A stretch of 40,628 bases of DNA from an uncultured Chthonomonas sp. (GTDB lineage Bacteria; Armatimonadota; Chthonomonadetes; Chthonomonadales; CAJBBX01): NCBI GenBank assembly GCA_903885605.1, contig CAISJD010000197.1, positions 1-40,628 of the forward strand, read 5' to 3'. Within the stretch, counting starts at the first letter, position 1. Every line of letters begins with the position of its first letter. Both the position numbers and the translations under genes were made by a program. The notes beneath the pieces are model-generated. The model was not told the origin of the DNA, made no database searches, and worked only from the letters and a program-made list of their open reading frames with translations. Positions 24,627 through 32,664 of this stretch are shown here, piece by piece.

Positions 24627-26738
24627 CTAGCATACACCAGAGTCTGGGCCAACGTCTACCTGTTTGTCTGCTGTAAGGTGGATCACGAGGATCAGCCCAA
24701 CGACCACATAGACGCCCAGCATGAAAAGGGCCGAGACGATGCCCGAGTCGTTGAAAGCGCAGGAGACCGCCGCGCCCAGGCAGAGCGGCGGACCCGCGGC
24801 GGCCCAGCGGGGAGTGCGCGCGACCAGGGCCCGCAGGGCGGGCCGTAGCGGCCCTGCGGCCATTACAGCGGCGAACGCGATGATGACCACCGAAGCGACC
24901 ACCGGGCCTCCCGCGGCGATGCCCAGGTTCATGGCTACCTTGCGTATGGCGATCTGCCAAACCGCCTGTGCGCCGGTCTCCTGCCCCAGCCTGAGGGCCG
25001 CGCCGATGTGCGAAGCCTGCACCCCATAGAGGAACCTATCGGCCAGCGAGACGGCCCACGCCGCCGCCATGCCGGCCACAGTCCAGCCCATGCCGGCAGC
25101 TACAGTCAGCCTCCGGCCGGCCATGGCGGCGAGGCTGGGACCGAAGCAGGCGACCGAGCCGATGAGCCCGCCGGCATCGGCGCCGATCGTGGGCCAGCCG
25201 ATCGCCGCGGCCGTGACGAGGAGCGGCAGGGCCCAGAACCGCGCGCCCCACCCGGTGAGGAAAGCGCCCAGCACGAGGCATCCTGCCAGAAGGCCCATGG
25301 GCTCGTTGCCGATGCCGTAGAACCGAATGCCGCGGATGGGACCAGCGACCAGCGGCGAGACCTTCATGCAGGGCTGTCCGGCCAACTGGTCGACCAGCAG
25401 GGCCGCCGCGCTCACCAGAAGGCACGCTGTGATCCGTCGAAGCAGCCTTGGCGCTCCGCCTGCCGTGGCGTCCGATATGGCACGAACCAGTGCGTAGGCT
25501 GCGGTCGTGACCGCGAGCGAAACGGCGGTGAGGCCAACGATGTGCGCCGGAGCGCCGAGGATGTACCAGACCGGCGCGGCGATCACCATGGAGAGGGGCC
25601 AGAGCAGGAAGGCCTCAAGCGCGACGGATAGCGAGGCCGCCCTGGCCGGGTCGCGCCGGATGAGCAGGAGCGCCGGCAGGCCGAAGAGCGCCAGCACGCC
25701 GCCGGTGAAGAGGAACATGGGCCAGAGCGCCTGGGTGCCGGTGTACGAAATCACATCCAGGCGGCGGACGGCGGCCTCGGGCGCGGATGCCTGCTCAGAC
25801 TGGACGCTGTGCCCGCCCATGGTGGCCGGTATGGGCGCACCCAGGCGGTCCAGTAGCGTGGCCGCCACATCCAGCGACGATATCAGGCCGGGAGTGCGCG
25901 TGGTGGCCGAGGTGAGAAGGCCCGGCCTGCCGGTGGGCGTCACCCATACCGCGCCGCCCAATCGGTCCTCCGAGGCATCCCTCGCTGCGCCGGTGGCAAG
26001 GCCTACGACCCACACCTCCGCACCGTCGCCCAGTCGCGCCGCCGTCCGCTCGGCGCCGACGATGCCGGCGGCCGTAGGAAGCCAGAGGGTCACCTCGCCC
26101 GCCTCGGGCCAGATCGGGGTGCGGAAGACGAGACGGGGCATCCCATCCGACATCGCCCGTTCGTCGCCCTGCGGTAGCCAGCCCTGTGGGCCGACACCGA
26201 GCTGCGCCCATATGAGGGAGGCCGGGCCCAACTGCCCTCGGGCCTCGACCCAGATGCCGCCACTGGCCGCGACGCACCCGATGAGGTGGTCGGCCTGACC
26301 CGAGCGCACCAGCGTTCCCCATCCCAGATGCACGGCCGCAGTCCCGACGGGCGCCGCCACGCCGGTGCGCCTCTGGAAGACCTGCGACGCCGTCCCGGGT
26401 TCGCCCGCCACGGCGGCGCCGGGCGGCGAGGGCTCCTGCATGGCGCGGTCGGCCGCCACGGCGCTGCTCAGGGCCATGGAGAGCGCCACCGACGGCCTCC
26501 CTGCCGGCGCGGAGGCAGTGCTTACGCCTGCGAGGCTACCGCGCCGCCGTAATTCGCTGAGCGCAGGCAGGCGTGTCTGCAGGAGGCGTTGAAAGGTGAG
26601 GCCCTCAACAAGGATGATGTGCAGTGCCCGAGGCGGCTGTTGCCCGGCCGCGGTCGGAGCGGCGAGGATCGAGAGGAGCAGGCCGAGCAGCGCCCAACCC
26701 AGCGGCCTTGCCGGTGAGCGGTCGCCGCTACTGCTCAT
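24627..26738 (-). CDS. Alkaline-phosphatase-like multi-pass membrane protein, function unknown
   Basis: A 703-residue envelope protein. The start chosen is ATG 26738, which overlaps the recN stop and opens a signal peptide (ALLGLLLSILAAPTAAG). Residues ~35-340 resemble the alkaline phosphatase superfamily. LHIILVEGL is the position of the usual VxDGL metal-binding strand, but with Glu for Asp. SLDVAATLLDRLGAPIPATM, near the end of that domain, matches the family's closing motif. From about residue 345 there are some ten hydrophobic membrane segments. Related uncharacterised proteins pair a periplasmic phosphatase-like domain with a membrane domain. Loss of standard metal ligands makes catalytic activity doubtful. 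Confidence 0.7.
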   Translation of the reverse strand: MSSSGDRSPARPLGWALLGLLLSILAAPTAAGQQPPRALHIILVEGLTFQRLLQTRLPALSELRRRGSLAGVSTASAPAGRPSVALSMALSSAVAADRAMQEPSPPGAAVAGEPGTASQVFQRRTGVAAPVGTAAVHLGWGTLVRSGQADHLIGCVAASGGIWVEARGQLGPASLIWAQLGVGPQGWLPQGDERAMSDGMPRLVFRTPIWPEAGEVTLWLPTAAGIVGAERTAARLGDGAEVWVVGLATGAARDASEDRLGGAVWVTPTGRPGLLTSATTRTPGLISSLDVAATLLDRLGAPIPATMGGHSVQSEQASAPEAAVRRLDVISYTGTQALWPMFLFTGGVLALFGLPALLLIRRDPARAASLSVALEAFLLWPLSMVIAAPVWYILGAPAHIVGLTAVSLAVTTAAYALVRAISDATAGGAPRLLRRITACLLVSAAALLVDQLAGQPCMKVSPLVAGPIRGIRFYGIGNEPMGLLAGCLVLGAFLTGWGARFWALPLLVTAAAIGWPTIGADAGGLIGSVACFGPSLAAMAGRRLTVAAGMGWTVAGMAAAWAVSLADRFLYGVQASHIGAALRLGQETGAQAVWQIAIRKVAMNLGIAAGGPVVASVVIIAFAAVMAAGPLRPALRALVARTPRWAAAGPPLCLGAAVSCAFNDSGIVSALFMLGVYVVVGLILVIHLTADKQVDVGPDSGVC
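24629..24658 (-). promoter_or_regulatory. Possible promoter for the mrfB-mrfA unit
   Basis: On the - strand, TAGACG (24658-24653) and TATGCT (24634-24629) are separated by 18 bases. They sit inside the last codons of the upstream membrane-protein gene, about 45 bases before the mrfB start. The match is moderate, and read-through from recN is an alternative. Confidence 0.35.
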
Positions 26739-28407
26739 GCGAGCGGGCCGCGAGTAGCTCCCGCGCATGGCGTTCCACGGTCTCGGAGGTGTCGGAGCCG
26801 CCCAGCATCCGCACGATCTCCCGGACGCGCTCTTCCGGTTTGAGGCCCGTCACCGTCACATCGGCGCGCCCGTCGAACTCGGACTTCACGATGGCCAGGT
26901 GGCGGTCGCCCTGACCAGCGATCTGCGGCAGGTGCGTGATGCAGAGCACCTGTGCGTGGCGCGACAGGGCGAAGAGCTTGTCGCCGATGACGGCCGCGGT
27001 ACGGCCGCCGACGCCCACGTCGATCTCGTCGAAGACCATGGTGGGCAGCGGGTCCTGCCGGGCCATGGCACTCTTGATGGCCAGCATCACGCGGGAGATC
27101 TCGCCACCCGAGGCGATCCTGGTCAGCGGGCGTAGTGGTTCGCCGGGGTTGGTAGCGATCAGGAACTCCACCCGGTCGGCGCCTGCGGGGCCCGGTGAGC
27201 CGGCCTCGATCTGCACCTGGAACCGCGTCCGCTGCATCGCGAGTTCAGCGAGTTCGTCCTCCACGGCGGCGGCAAACGCCTCTGCCGCCCGCGTTCGGGC
27301 CGCGGTCAGCTCGGCGCAGACGCGACCGTGCTCGTCGCGCAGCTTGGCCAGGCGCCGGCCTAGCTCCTCGGAGCGCTCGTCGGCGGAGCTCAGGTCGTCG
27401 AGCTTACTCCGCGCCGCCGCGAGGAAGGCCAGGACATCCTCCACCGTGTCGCCGTACTTCCGTTCCAGCGAGCGCAGCATGTCAAGCCGCTCGTTCACCT
27501 GCTCCAGCCGATGCGGGTCGTGTTCGATGGCGTCGCGGTACTGCGAGAGCGTCCTTGCGACCTCCTCCAGCTCGAAGCGGGCGGTGTCGAGGCTGGTCGC
27601 CGCGTCGGCAAGGGAGGTGTCGATATCCGCCGCCGCTGCTGCCTCGCGCGAGGCGAGCGCCAGACTGGTGAGGATGCCGCCCGCGTCGTCGCCTTGCAGC
27701 AGCGACTCGACGGCCAGGGCTGCTGCGGCGAGGCGCTCACTGTTGGCCAGCCGCTTGCGCTCCTGCTCCAGCGCGGCGTCCTCGCCGGGGGCAAGCTCGG
27801 CGGCCTCGATCTGCTGCACCTGGAAGGTGAGGAGGTCCATGGTGCGCGCCCGCTCACGAGCATCGCGCTCCACCTCGGCCAGGTGGGCGCCGGTCTCGCC
27901 GATGCTTCGCCAGAGGTCGATGGAACGGGCGCGGGCGGCGTCCACTTCAGAACCGGCCCAATCGTCCAAGATGGCGATGTGCTTCGATGGGCTCATCAGC
28001 GACTGGTGCTCGTGCTGGCCGTGGAGGTCGACCAGTATCTCGCCGATCTCGCGGAGCTGGGTCGCCGAGGCCGGCCTGCCGCCGATGCGGCTCGAGCTGC
28101 GCCCGGCGGCCGACACCTCCCGGCTCACCACCAGCAACTCCTCGTCGGCGTCGAAGCCCATGCTGCGGAGCGCGTCGGCGGCGTGGGGTGCGCGGCTCAG
28201 GTCGAAGACGGCGTCCACCACGGCGCGGTCCGCCCCGGCGCGGACCAGGTCGGCGCTCGCCTTGGCTCCGAGCACCAGTTCCAGGGCTCCGATGATGATC
28301 GACTTGCCCGCGCCCGTCTCGCCTGTCAGCACATTCAGGCCGGCCTGGAACGAGATGTCCAGGCCGGAGATGATCGCCAGGTCACGGATAACGAGCTGCT
28401 GCAGCAT
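26728..28407 (-). CDS. recN: DNA repair protein RecN
   Basis: A 559-residue SMC-like ATPase that acts at DNA double-strand breaks before RecA-dependent recombination. It begins with MLQQLVIRDLAIISGLDI, and the frame upstream of this ATG (28407) is not RecN-like. Walker A is GETGAGKS at 29-36. A central coiled coil interrupts the ATPase halves, and the C-terminal half has the signature IASGGEISRVMLAIK, Walker B TMVFDEIDVGVGG and the His-switch CITHLPQIAGQGD. Its last codons overlap the start of the phosphatase-like membrane gene. No LexA-type box was recognised upstream; only 22 bases separate it from the DUF6785-type gene. Confidence 0.96.
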   Translation of the reverse strand: MLQQLVIRDLAIISGLDISFQAGLNVLTGETGAGKSIIIGALELVLGAKASADLVRAGADRAVVDAVFDLSRAPHAADALRSMGFDADEELLVVSREVSAAGRSSSRIGGRPASATQLREIGEILVDLHGQHEHQSLMSPSKHIAILDDWAGSEVDAARARSIDLWRSIGETGAHLAEVERDARERARTMDLLTFQVQQIEAAELAPGEDAALEQERKRLANSERLAAAALAVESLLQGDDAGGILTSLALASREAAAAADIDTSLADAATSLDTARFELEEVARTLSQYRDAIEHDPHRLEQVNERLDMLRSLERKYGDTVEDVLAFLAAARSKLDDLSSADERSEELGRRLAKLRDEHGRVCAELTAARTRAAEAFAAAVEDELAELAMQRTRFQVQIEAGSPGPAGADRVEFLIATNPGEPLRPLTRIASGGEISRVMLAIKSAMARQDPLPTMVFDEIDVGVGGRTAAVIGDKLFALSRHAQVLCITHLPQIAGQGDRHLAIVKSEFDGRADVTVTGLKPEERVREIVRMLGGSDTSETVERHARELLAARSHEQ

Positions 28408-28429
28408 GGGTTGGGCCGCGGACCTCCGC

Positions 28430-30352
28430 CTATGGCCAGAACGCGTAGGTCGGCATATCCAGATAGATCCCCACAAGGGTCCAGACGCTGCCGATCACGC
28501 ACTCGCCCAGGATGACGCCGAGGAAGAGCGGCAGGTACTGCCGGTACGCGCGCAGTCCGCCGTAGCGTAGGATAACGAGCTTCAGGAGCCAAGCGAGCAT
28601 GAGCGGGAGCCAGAGCAGGCCCAGCGACCAGGAGCCGGAGACCGCGAAGCCCACCGGGTGGAAGGGGAACCAGCCCAGCCGGAGCCGCAGCATATTCATG
28701 GCCAGCGTGAAGAAGAAGCCCACACCGATGGCGACGCGCGTGTTGAACTGCTGCTGCGGCGGCGAGGGGGAGCGGACCCAACCGGTCATGCGGTTCCAGG
28801 GCTCGCTACCGAAGATAAGATTGACGTTGGGCGGCCCAACCTTCTCGGCGGCGCCCACCTGATAGTTCTGGTGCAGCATGGCCCAGAAGGCGGCCAGCGC
28901 CCCAAAGGCGAGCGCCAGCAGCATGGCCCAGAAGAGCGGCCGGTAGCGCGCCTCGCACCGTTCCGCGATCTTGAAGGCCTCCAACTGGATCGGCATAGGG
29001 TGCGACCGGTAGGCGCGGTTGAAGCCGTAGTACATCGAGAACATGGCGAGGTCGCCGCGTGATATCTGGTTGCTCGTGGTCACCGACGGGATGATGCTGT
29101 CTGGCCCCGCCATATGCAGGTCGTGTGCGGGCGGTCCCAGCTCGGCGCGCATGCGGGTGATGGCGATGGCCAGCGTGAAGTAGATCAGGAAGAATGCGCC
29201 GATCATCATATACGACATACCGGCTCGCTGGCTGAACCAGAAGACGAAGCCCGTGCCCGCCAGGATGCCCGCCACTGCCCATCGGTAGGGGAGCGGCTCC
29301 TTGGCGTCGCCCAGGTCGTGGCTGGGACGCAGGAGGTTGTTGGCGATCCGCACAAAGTGGCTGCGGCTCACGTAGAGGGCGAAGACCGCCAGGCCGATGT
29401 AGGCCCCGAAGGACTGCGCCTCGACGTAGGGGAAGCCGGGGATGTCGCCATAGCCGAACCGCGCCGTGAACACCCGCTCCATGCGCCAGAACCAGGCGAA
29501 GAACCAGACCGAGAAGAGCAGGTCCACCGGAAGCAGCATCCCCAGCGCGATACCGAACGGGTAGAGCGCGATGGGCGTGCCGCCGATGGCGTTCCAGGGC
29601 GGCGCCGTGATGTAGGTGGAGAGGTCTTGCATCGGCCCGAAGCGCTTCAGCGGGAGCAACGGCATGGACGGGTAGAGGAAGGCGAAACCGTTCCAGAGCT
29701 CCAGTCCCGCTGCGATGGCGATGCCGGACCAGAAGAGCTTGGTCTTGAATATCTGGCTCTTCTCGCTCACCATCTCCAGCGGCAACGCGACCAGCGGGTA
29801 GGAGAGGCGCTCGCTCTCAGTCCACTGCCGTCGGAGGAGTGTGTTGATGCAGAGCATCATGAACCCCAGCACCGTCAGCAAGGCCGACCACCAGAGGACG
29901 GGCCCAAGCCATGCATTGAAGTTCGCCGGGCTGTAGAAGCTGCCCGCGCCCTCGTAGAACTGCTTGAGGGCATTCGGGTCGGTCACGGAGAGCCACTTCG
30001 GGACGTACGGGAGGATCTCTGTCGTCCAACCGTTCTCGGGGCGCGCATAGAACGCCGAGTGCGCGAGGATGGGCGTGAGCACCTCGATCATGTCATGCCC
30101 GGCCACGGCGGACGATATGGCCAGCATGATGTAGATCGTCATCAGCTCAGCCGGCGTGTAGGCCAGCTTGGTGGAGATCTTCCGGAGCCCGGCGTTCAGG
30201 GCCAGGAGCACCACCAGGATGAAGACGACGTTGTAGAAGAGCGAAATGGTGGTGGGGTGTCCGAGGTAGCGGAACACCTCCATCTTGGTTACCCAGTAGG
30301 CGTTGACCGGTATGAGCGCCAGCGCCGTCAGCACGGCGCGAGGCGTGACCAT
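28430..30352 (-). CDS. DUF6785/DUF6784-type large multi-pass membrane protein
   Basis: A membrane protein of about 640 residues with roughly 14 hydrophobic segments. Its N-terminal half (MEVFRYLGHPTTISLFYNVVF, then ESERLSYPLVALPLEM) matches the DUF6785 pattern and its C-terminal half (GVGFFFTLAMNMLRLRLGWF and WFPFHPVGFAVS) the DUF6784 pattern, as I recall these families. They are expanded in planctomycetes, Verrucomicrobia and Armatimonadota and have no known function; overall shape suggests a transporter distantly like oligopeptide transporters. The start is uncertain: ATG 30352 is preferred since it lies just before the first membrane segment, while GTG 30397 or TTG 30430 would add a Ser/Pro-rich leader. 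No clear ribosome-binding site is seen. Confidence 0.75.
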   Translation of the reverse strand: MVTPRAVLTALALIPVNAYWVTKMEVFRYLGHPTTISLFYNVVFILVVLLALNAGLRKISTKLAYTPAELMTIYIMLAISSAVAGHDMIEVLTPILAHSAFYARPENGWTTEILPYVPKWLSVTDPNALKQFYEGAGSFYSPANFNAWLGPVLWWSALLTVLGFMMLCINTLLRRQWTESERLSYPLVALPLEMVSEKSQIFKTKLFWSGIAIAAGLELWNGFAFLYPSMPLLPLKRFGPMQDLSTYITAPPWNAIGGTPIALYPFGIALGMLLPVDLLFSVWFFAWFWRMERVFTARFGYGDIPGFPYVEAQSFGAYIGLAVFALYVSRSHFVRIANNLLRPSHDLGDAKEPLPYRWAVAGILAGTGFVFWFSQRAGMSYMMIGAFFLIYFTLAIAITRMRAELGPPAHDLHMAGPDSIIPSVTTSNQISRGDLAMFSMYYGFNRAYRSHPMPIQLEAFKIAERCEARYRPLFWAMLLALAFGALAAFWAMLHQNYQVGAAEKVGPPNVNLIFGSEPWNRMTGWVRSPSPPQQQFNTRVAIGVGFFFTLAMNMLRLRLGWFPFHPVGFAVSGSWSLGLLWLPLMLAWLLKLVILRYGGLRAYRQYLPLFLGVILGECVIGSVWTLVGIYLDMPTYAFWP

Positions 30353-30590
30353 ACGTACACGACCGCCCTGGGCGGGCGCGACGGCAGGCTGCGACACCTG
30401 ACTGGATGTCGATGAAGAGGTGCTATCCAAGGGGCCAAGTCCTGATGCGGTTGATACGTCACGGATTCGACGTGTTCGGTGCCGATTCCTCCGCGCCGCG
30501 GCGCTTTTCGCGCTGTATGCATGGGGTGCAGCGTGTATCATACTCACTCGCAGGGCCGCCCGCGCCTGGCCGGCCTGCACTGGAGCGCCT
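30353..30590. other. Divergent intergenic region between the DUF6785-type gene and cysE
   Basis: This 238-base gap is the largest in the window and must hold promoters for two divergent genes. For cysE, TATCAT at 30536-30541 is a plausible -10 element, but no convincing -35 lies 16-18 bases upstream. For the other direction nothing clear was seen. Part of it may encode an N-terminal extension of the membrane protein. Confidence 0.4.
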
Positions 30591-31289
30591 ATGTTCGCCC
30601 GCCTGAGGGAAGATGTTCGGACCGCCATGCACAAGGACCCGGCGGCTCGCAACGTCTGGACCGTGCTTCTCTACGCGGGCCTGCATGCCCTCATCCTCCA
30701 CCGCGTGGCCCACGCGCTGTGGCGCTCGCCCTTGCCTCCTCGCGAGTTGTGGCGCTGGATGGCCCGCGGCGTTTCGCAGACATCGCGCTTCCTCACCGGC
30801 GTCGAGATCCATCCGGGGGCCACCTTCGGGCGCCGCATCTTCATCGACCACGGCATGGGCGTCGTAGTCGGCGAGACGGCAGAAGTGGGCGACGACGTGC
30901 TCATCTACCACGGCGTAACGCTGGGCGGAACGAGCCTGGAGAAGGTGAAACGGCACCCCACCATCGGCAACGGCGTCCTCATCGGCATGGGCGCCAAGAT
31001 CGTGGGTGCCATCAGAGTGGGCGAGAACTGCAGGGTGGGCGCCAATGCCGTCGTGAACCGCGACGTGCCGCCCAACTGCACCGTGGTGGGCGTGCCGGGC
31101 CGCATCGTCATGCGCGACGGGTTGCGGGTGGATCCGGAGAGCGGCGTCATGGACAACGTGATCAACCGCGTGGACCCGCAGGACCAGGTGATCCGCGAGA
31201 TGCGCCAGCGTCTCGAACTGCTTGAGCAGCATATCGAGAAGCTTGAGGACCACCTGGAGGAGCACTCCCGGCGCGAGCGCTCCTCTTGA
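30591..31289 (+). CDS. cysE: Serine O-acetyltransferase
   Basis: Acetylates L-serine with acetyl-CoA, the first step of cysteine synthesis, in the cytosol. The 232-residue product has the N-terminal helical domain ([19 protein letters not shown]) and a left-handed beta-helix of hexapeptide repeats. These include [19 protein letters not shown], the catalytic [16 protein letters not shown], and [13 protein letters not shown]. Length and layout match the short EpsC/CysE type. The C-terminus is a Glu/Leu-rich helix (residues ~205-230) that probably forms a coiled coil. ATG 30591 follows GGAGCG. It is the only + strand gene in this part and converges on pepP with a 7-base gap. Confidence 0.95.
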   Translation: MFARLREDVRTAMHKDPAARNVWTVLLYAGLHALILHRVAHALWRSPLPPRELWRWMARGVSQTSRFLTGVEIHPGATFGRRIFIDHGMGVVVGETAEVGDDVLIYHGVTLGGTSLEKVKRHPTIGNGVLIGMGAKIVGAIRVGENCRVGANAVVNRDVPPNCTVVGVPGRIVMRDGLRVDPESGVMDNVINRVDPQDQVIREMRQRLELLEQHIEKLEDHLEEHSRRERSS

Positions 31290-31296
31290 CGGCCGC

Positions 31297-32664
31297 CTAA
31301 CGCGTTCGCTTGCTCCGCATCAGTTTCTCGATGCCCGCTGCGTCGGACGGCAGGCCGGGCGTCAGCTTCTCGGCGCCGCGGTCGGTCACCGCGAAGTCGT
31401 CCTCGATCCGGATGCCGATGCCCTCGCCGGGTATGTAGAGGCCCGGCTCGATGGTGAGAACCATGCCCGGCTCCAGCGTGGCGGCCATGCTGCCCACGTC
31501 ATGGACATCCATGCCCAGCCAGTGGCTGATGGAGTGGGCAAAGAACGTGTCCATGGTCCGTTCCGTGCCGTCGTCTGCTCGTGCCCGCAAGGGGCTCTCC
31601 CGGAAAAGCCGGCGCGCCAGGGCGTTGAGGTCTCCGAGGGTGGTCTTGCCGGGCACTACCGCCTCGGATGCTGCCTTCTGAACGGCCAGAACAAGGTCGT
31701 AGACCTGCCGCTGCCGCGGCGTGAACTTGCCGCCCACAGGGAAGGTGCGGGTGACATCGCCTGAGAAGCAGCGGACCTCGGCCCCGATGTCCACGACGAC
31801 GAGCTCTCCGGCGGCCATGGCGCGCTCCGACGAGGTGTGGTGCAGGACGGTTGCATTGGGGCCGCTGCCGACGATGCAGGGAAATCCCTCGCGCGCCGCG
31901 CCCTTGCGGCGGAAGCCGGCGAGGATCTCGCCCTCCACCGCGAGTTCGGTCGCGCCGGGGCGAATGGAGCGCGCCGCGCCCTCCATGCCCTCGATCGTGG
32001 CGGCGCCGGCGGCGCGGATCGCGTCCAGTTCCGCGGCGCTCTTCCTCAGGCGCATGGGAGCAATGAGACGGCCCACATCCAGTATCTCCGCATCAGGGTT
32101 TATGGCGCGGATCCGGTCGATGGTCCTGCCGGCGTGCGTGTACCGGGCCGCCTCGCCGACGGGACCCAGGATGTAGACCCGTGGAGCCTTACGGATCGAT
32201 GGAGTGAGCTCGTCCCACATGTCCCAGAGGCGATGGACCGGATCGATGCCTGTCGCGGCTACCGCGTCAGGGCCGGGGGAGAGGTATGCCTCGCCGAACC
32301 GGGTCGCCGCGCCGCCGGTCGGGGGCAGGTAGAGGGCGGCATTGGCGTTCAGCGGGTCGTCCGGCGGCACGATGGCCAGGGCTGCCGAGGGCGCCGATAC
32401 GCCGGTCAGGTAGAACAGGTTGCTCTCCGGACGGAACTTGCCCTCCTCACCGGCCGGGCCGCCGATGAGCAGCACCATGCCGTTGCCGGCAGCCTTTCGC
32501 AGGGCGGCGCGGCGGGCCGCAAAGTCGGCCAGCGGCTGGCCGGACGCGCTGGGATCGCCGACTAGCCGGGGTCCATCAGCGGCTCCGCGCGTGAGCGCAG
32601 GGACGATCAGGGCCGCTACTGCGAGCAGCAGCAGCCCTGTCTTGCGTGGCGTTGGGCCGATCAC
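31297..32664 (-). CDS. pepP: Exported Xaa-Pro aminopeptidase (M24B)
   Basis: A 455-residue metallopeptidase that removes an N-terminal residue preceding proline. A signal peptide (LLLLAVAALIVPALTRGAADG) indicates export, unlike cytosolic PepP. The N-terminal creatinase-like domain contains LFYLTGVSAPSAAL. The pita-bread domain supplies the five dimetal ligands: Asp in VVVDIGAE, Asp in FSGDVTRTF, His in HWLGMDVHDVG, Glu in LTIEPGLY and Glu in IRIEDDF. The GTG at 32664 overlaps the stop of the multihaem cytochrome gene by 4 bases, suggesting coupled translation, though a functional link is unclear. Confidence 0.93.
   Translation of the reverse strand: MIGPTPRKTGLLLLAVAALIVPALTRGAADGPRLVGDPSASGQPLADFAARRAALRKAAGNGMVLLIGGPAGEEGKFRPESNLFYLTGVSAPSAALAIVPPDDPLNANAALYLPPTGGAATRFGEAYLSPGPDAVAATGIDPVHRLWDMWDELTPSIRKAPRVYILGPVGEAARYTHAGRTIDRIRAINPDAEILDVGRLIAPMRLRKSAAELDAIRAAGAATIEGMEGAARSIRPGATELAVEGEILAGFRRKGAAREGFPCIVGSGPNATVLHHTSSERAMAAGELVVVDIGAEVRCFSGDVTRTFPVGGKFTPRQRQVYDLVLAVQKAASEAVVPGKTTLGDLNALARRLFRESPLRARADDGTERTMDTFFAHSISHWLGMDVHDVGSMAATLEPGMVLTIEPGLYIPGEGIGIRIEDDFAVTDRGAEKLTPGLPSDAAGIEKLMRSKRTR

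Noticed and set aside
26936-28570. 544-residue open frame on the + strand opposite recN
   Set aside because: It is Ser/Arg/Ala-rich with no motif and lies wholly antisense to a clear RecN; long shadow frames are expected at this GC content.
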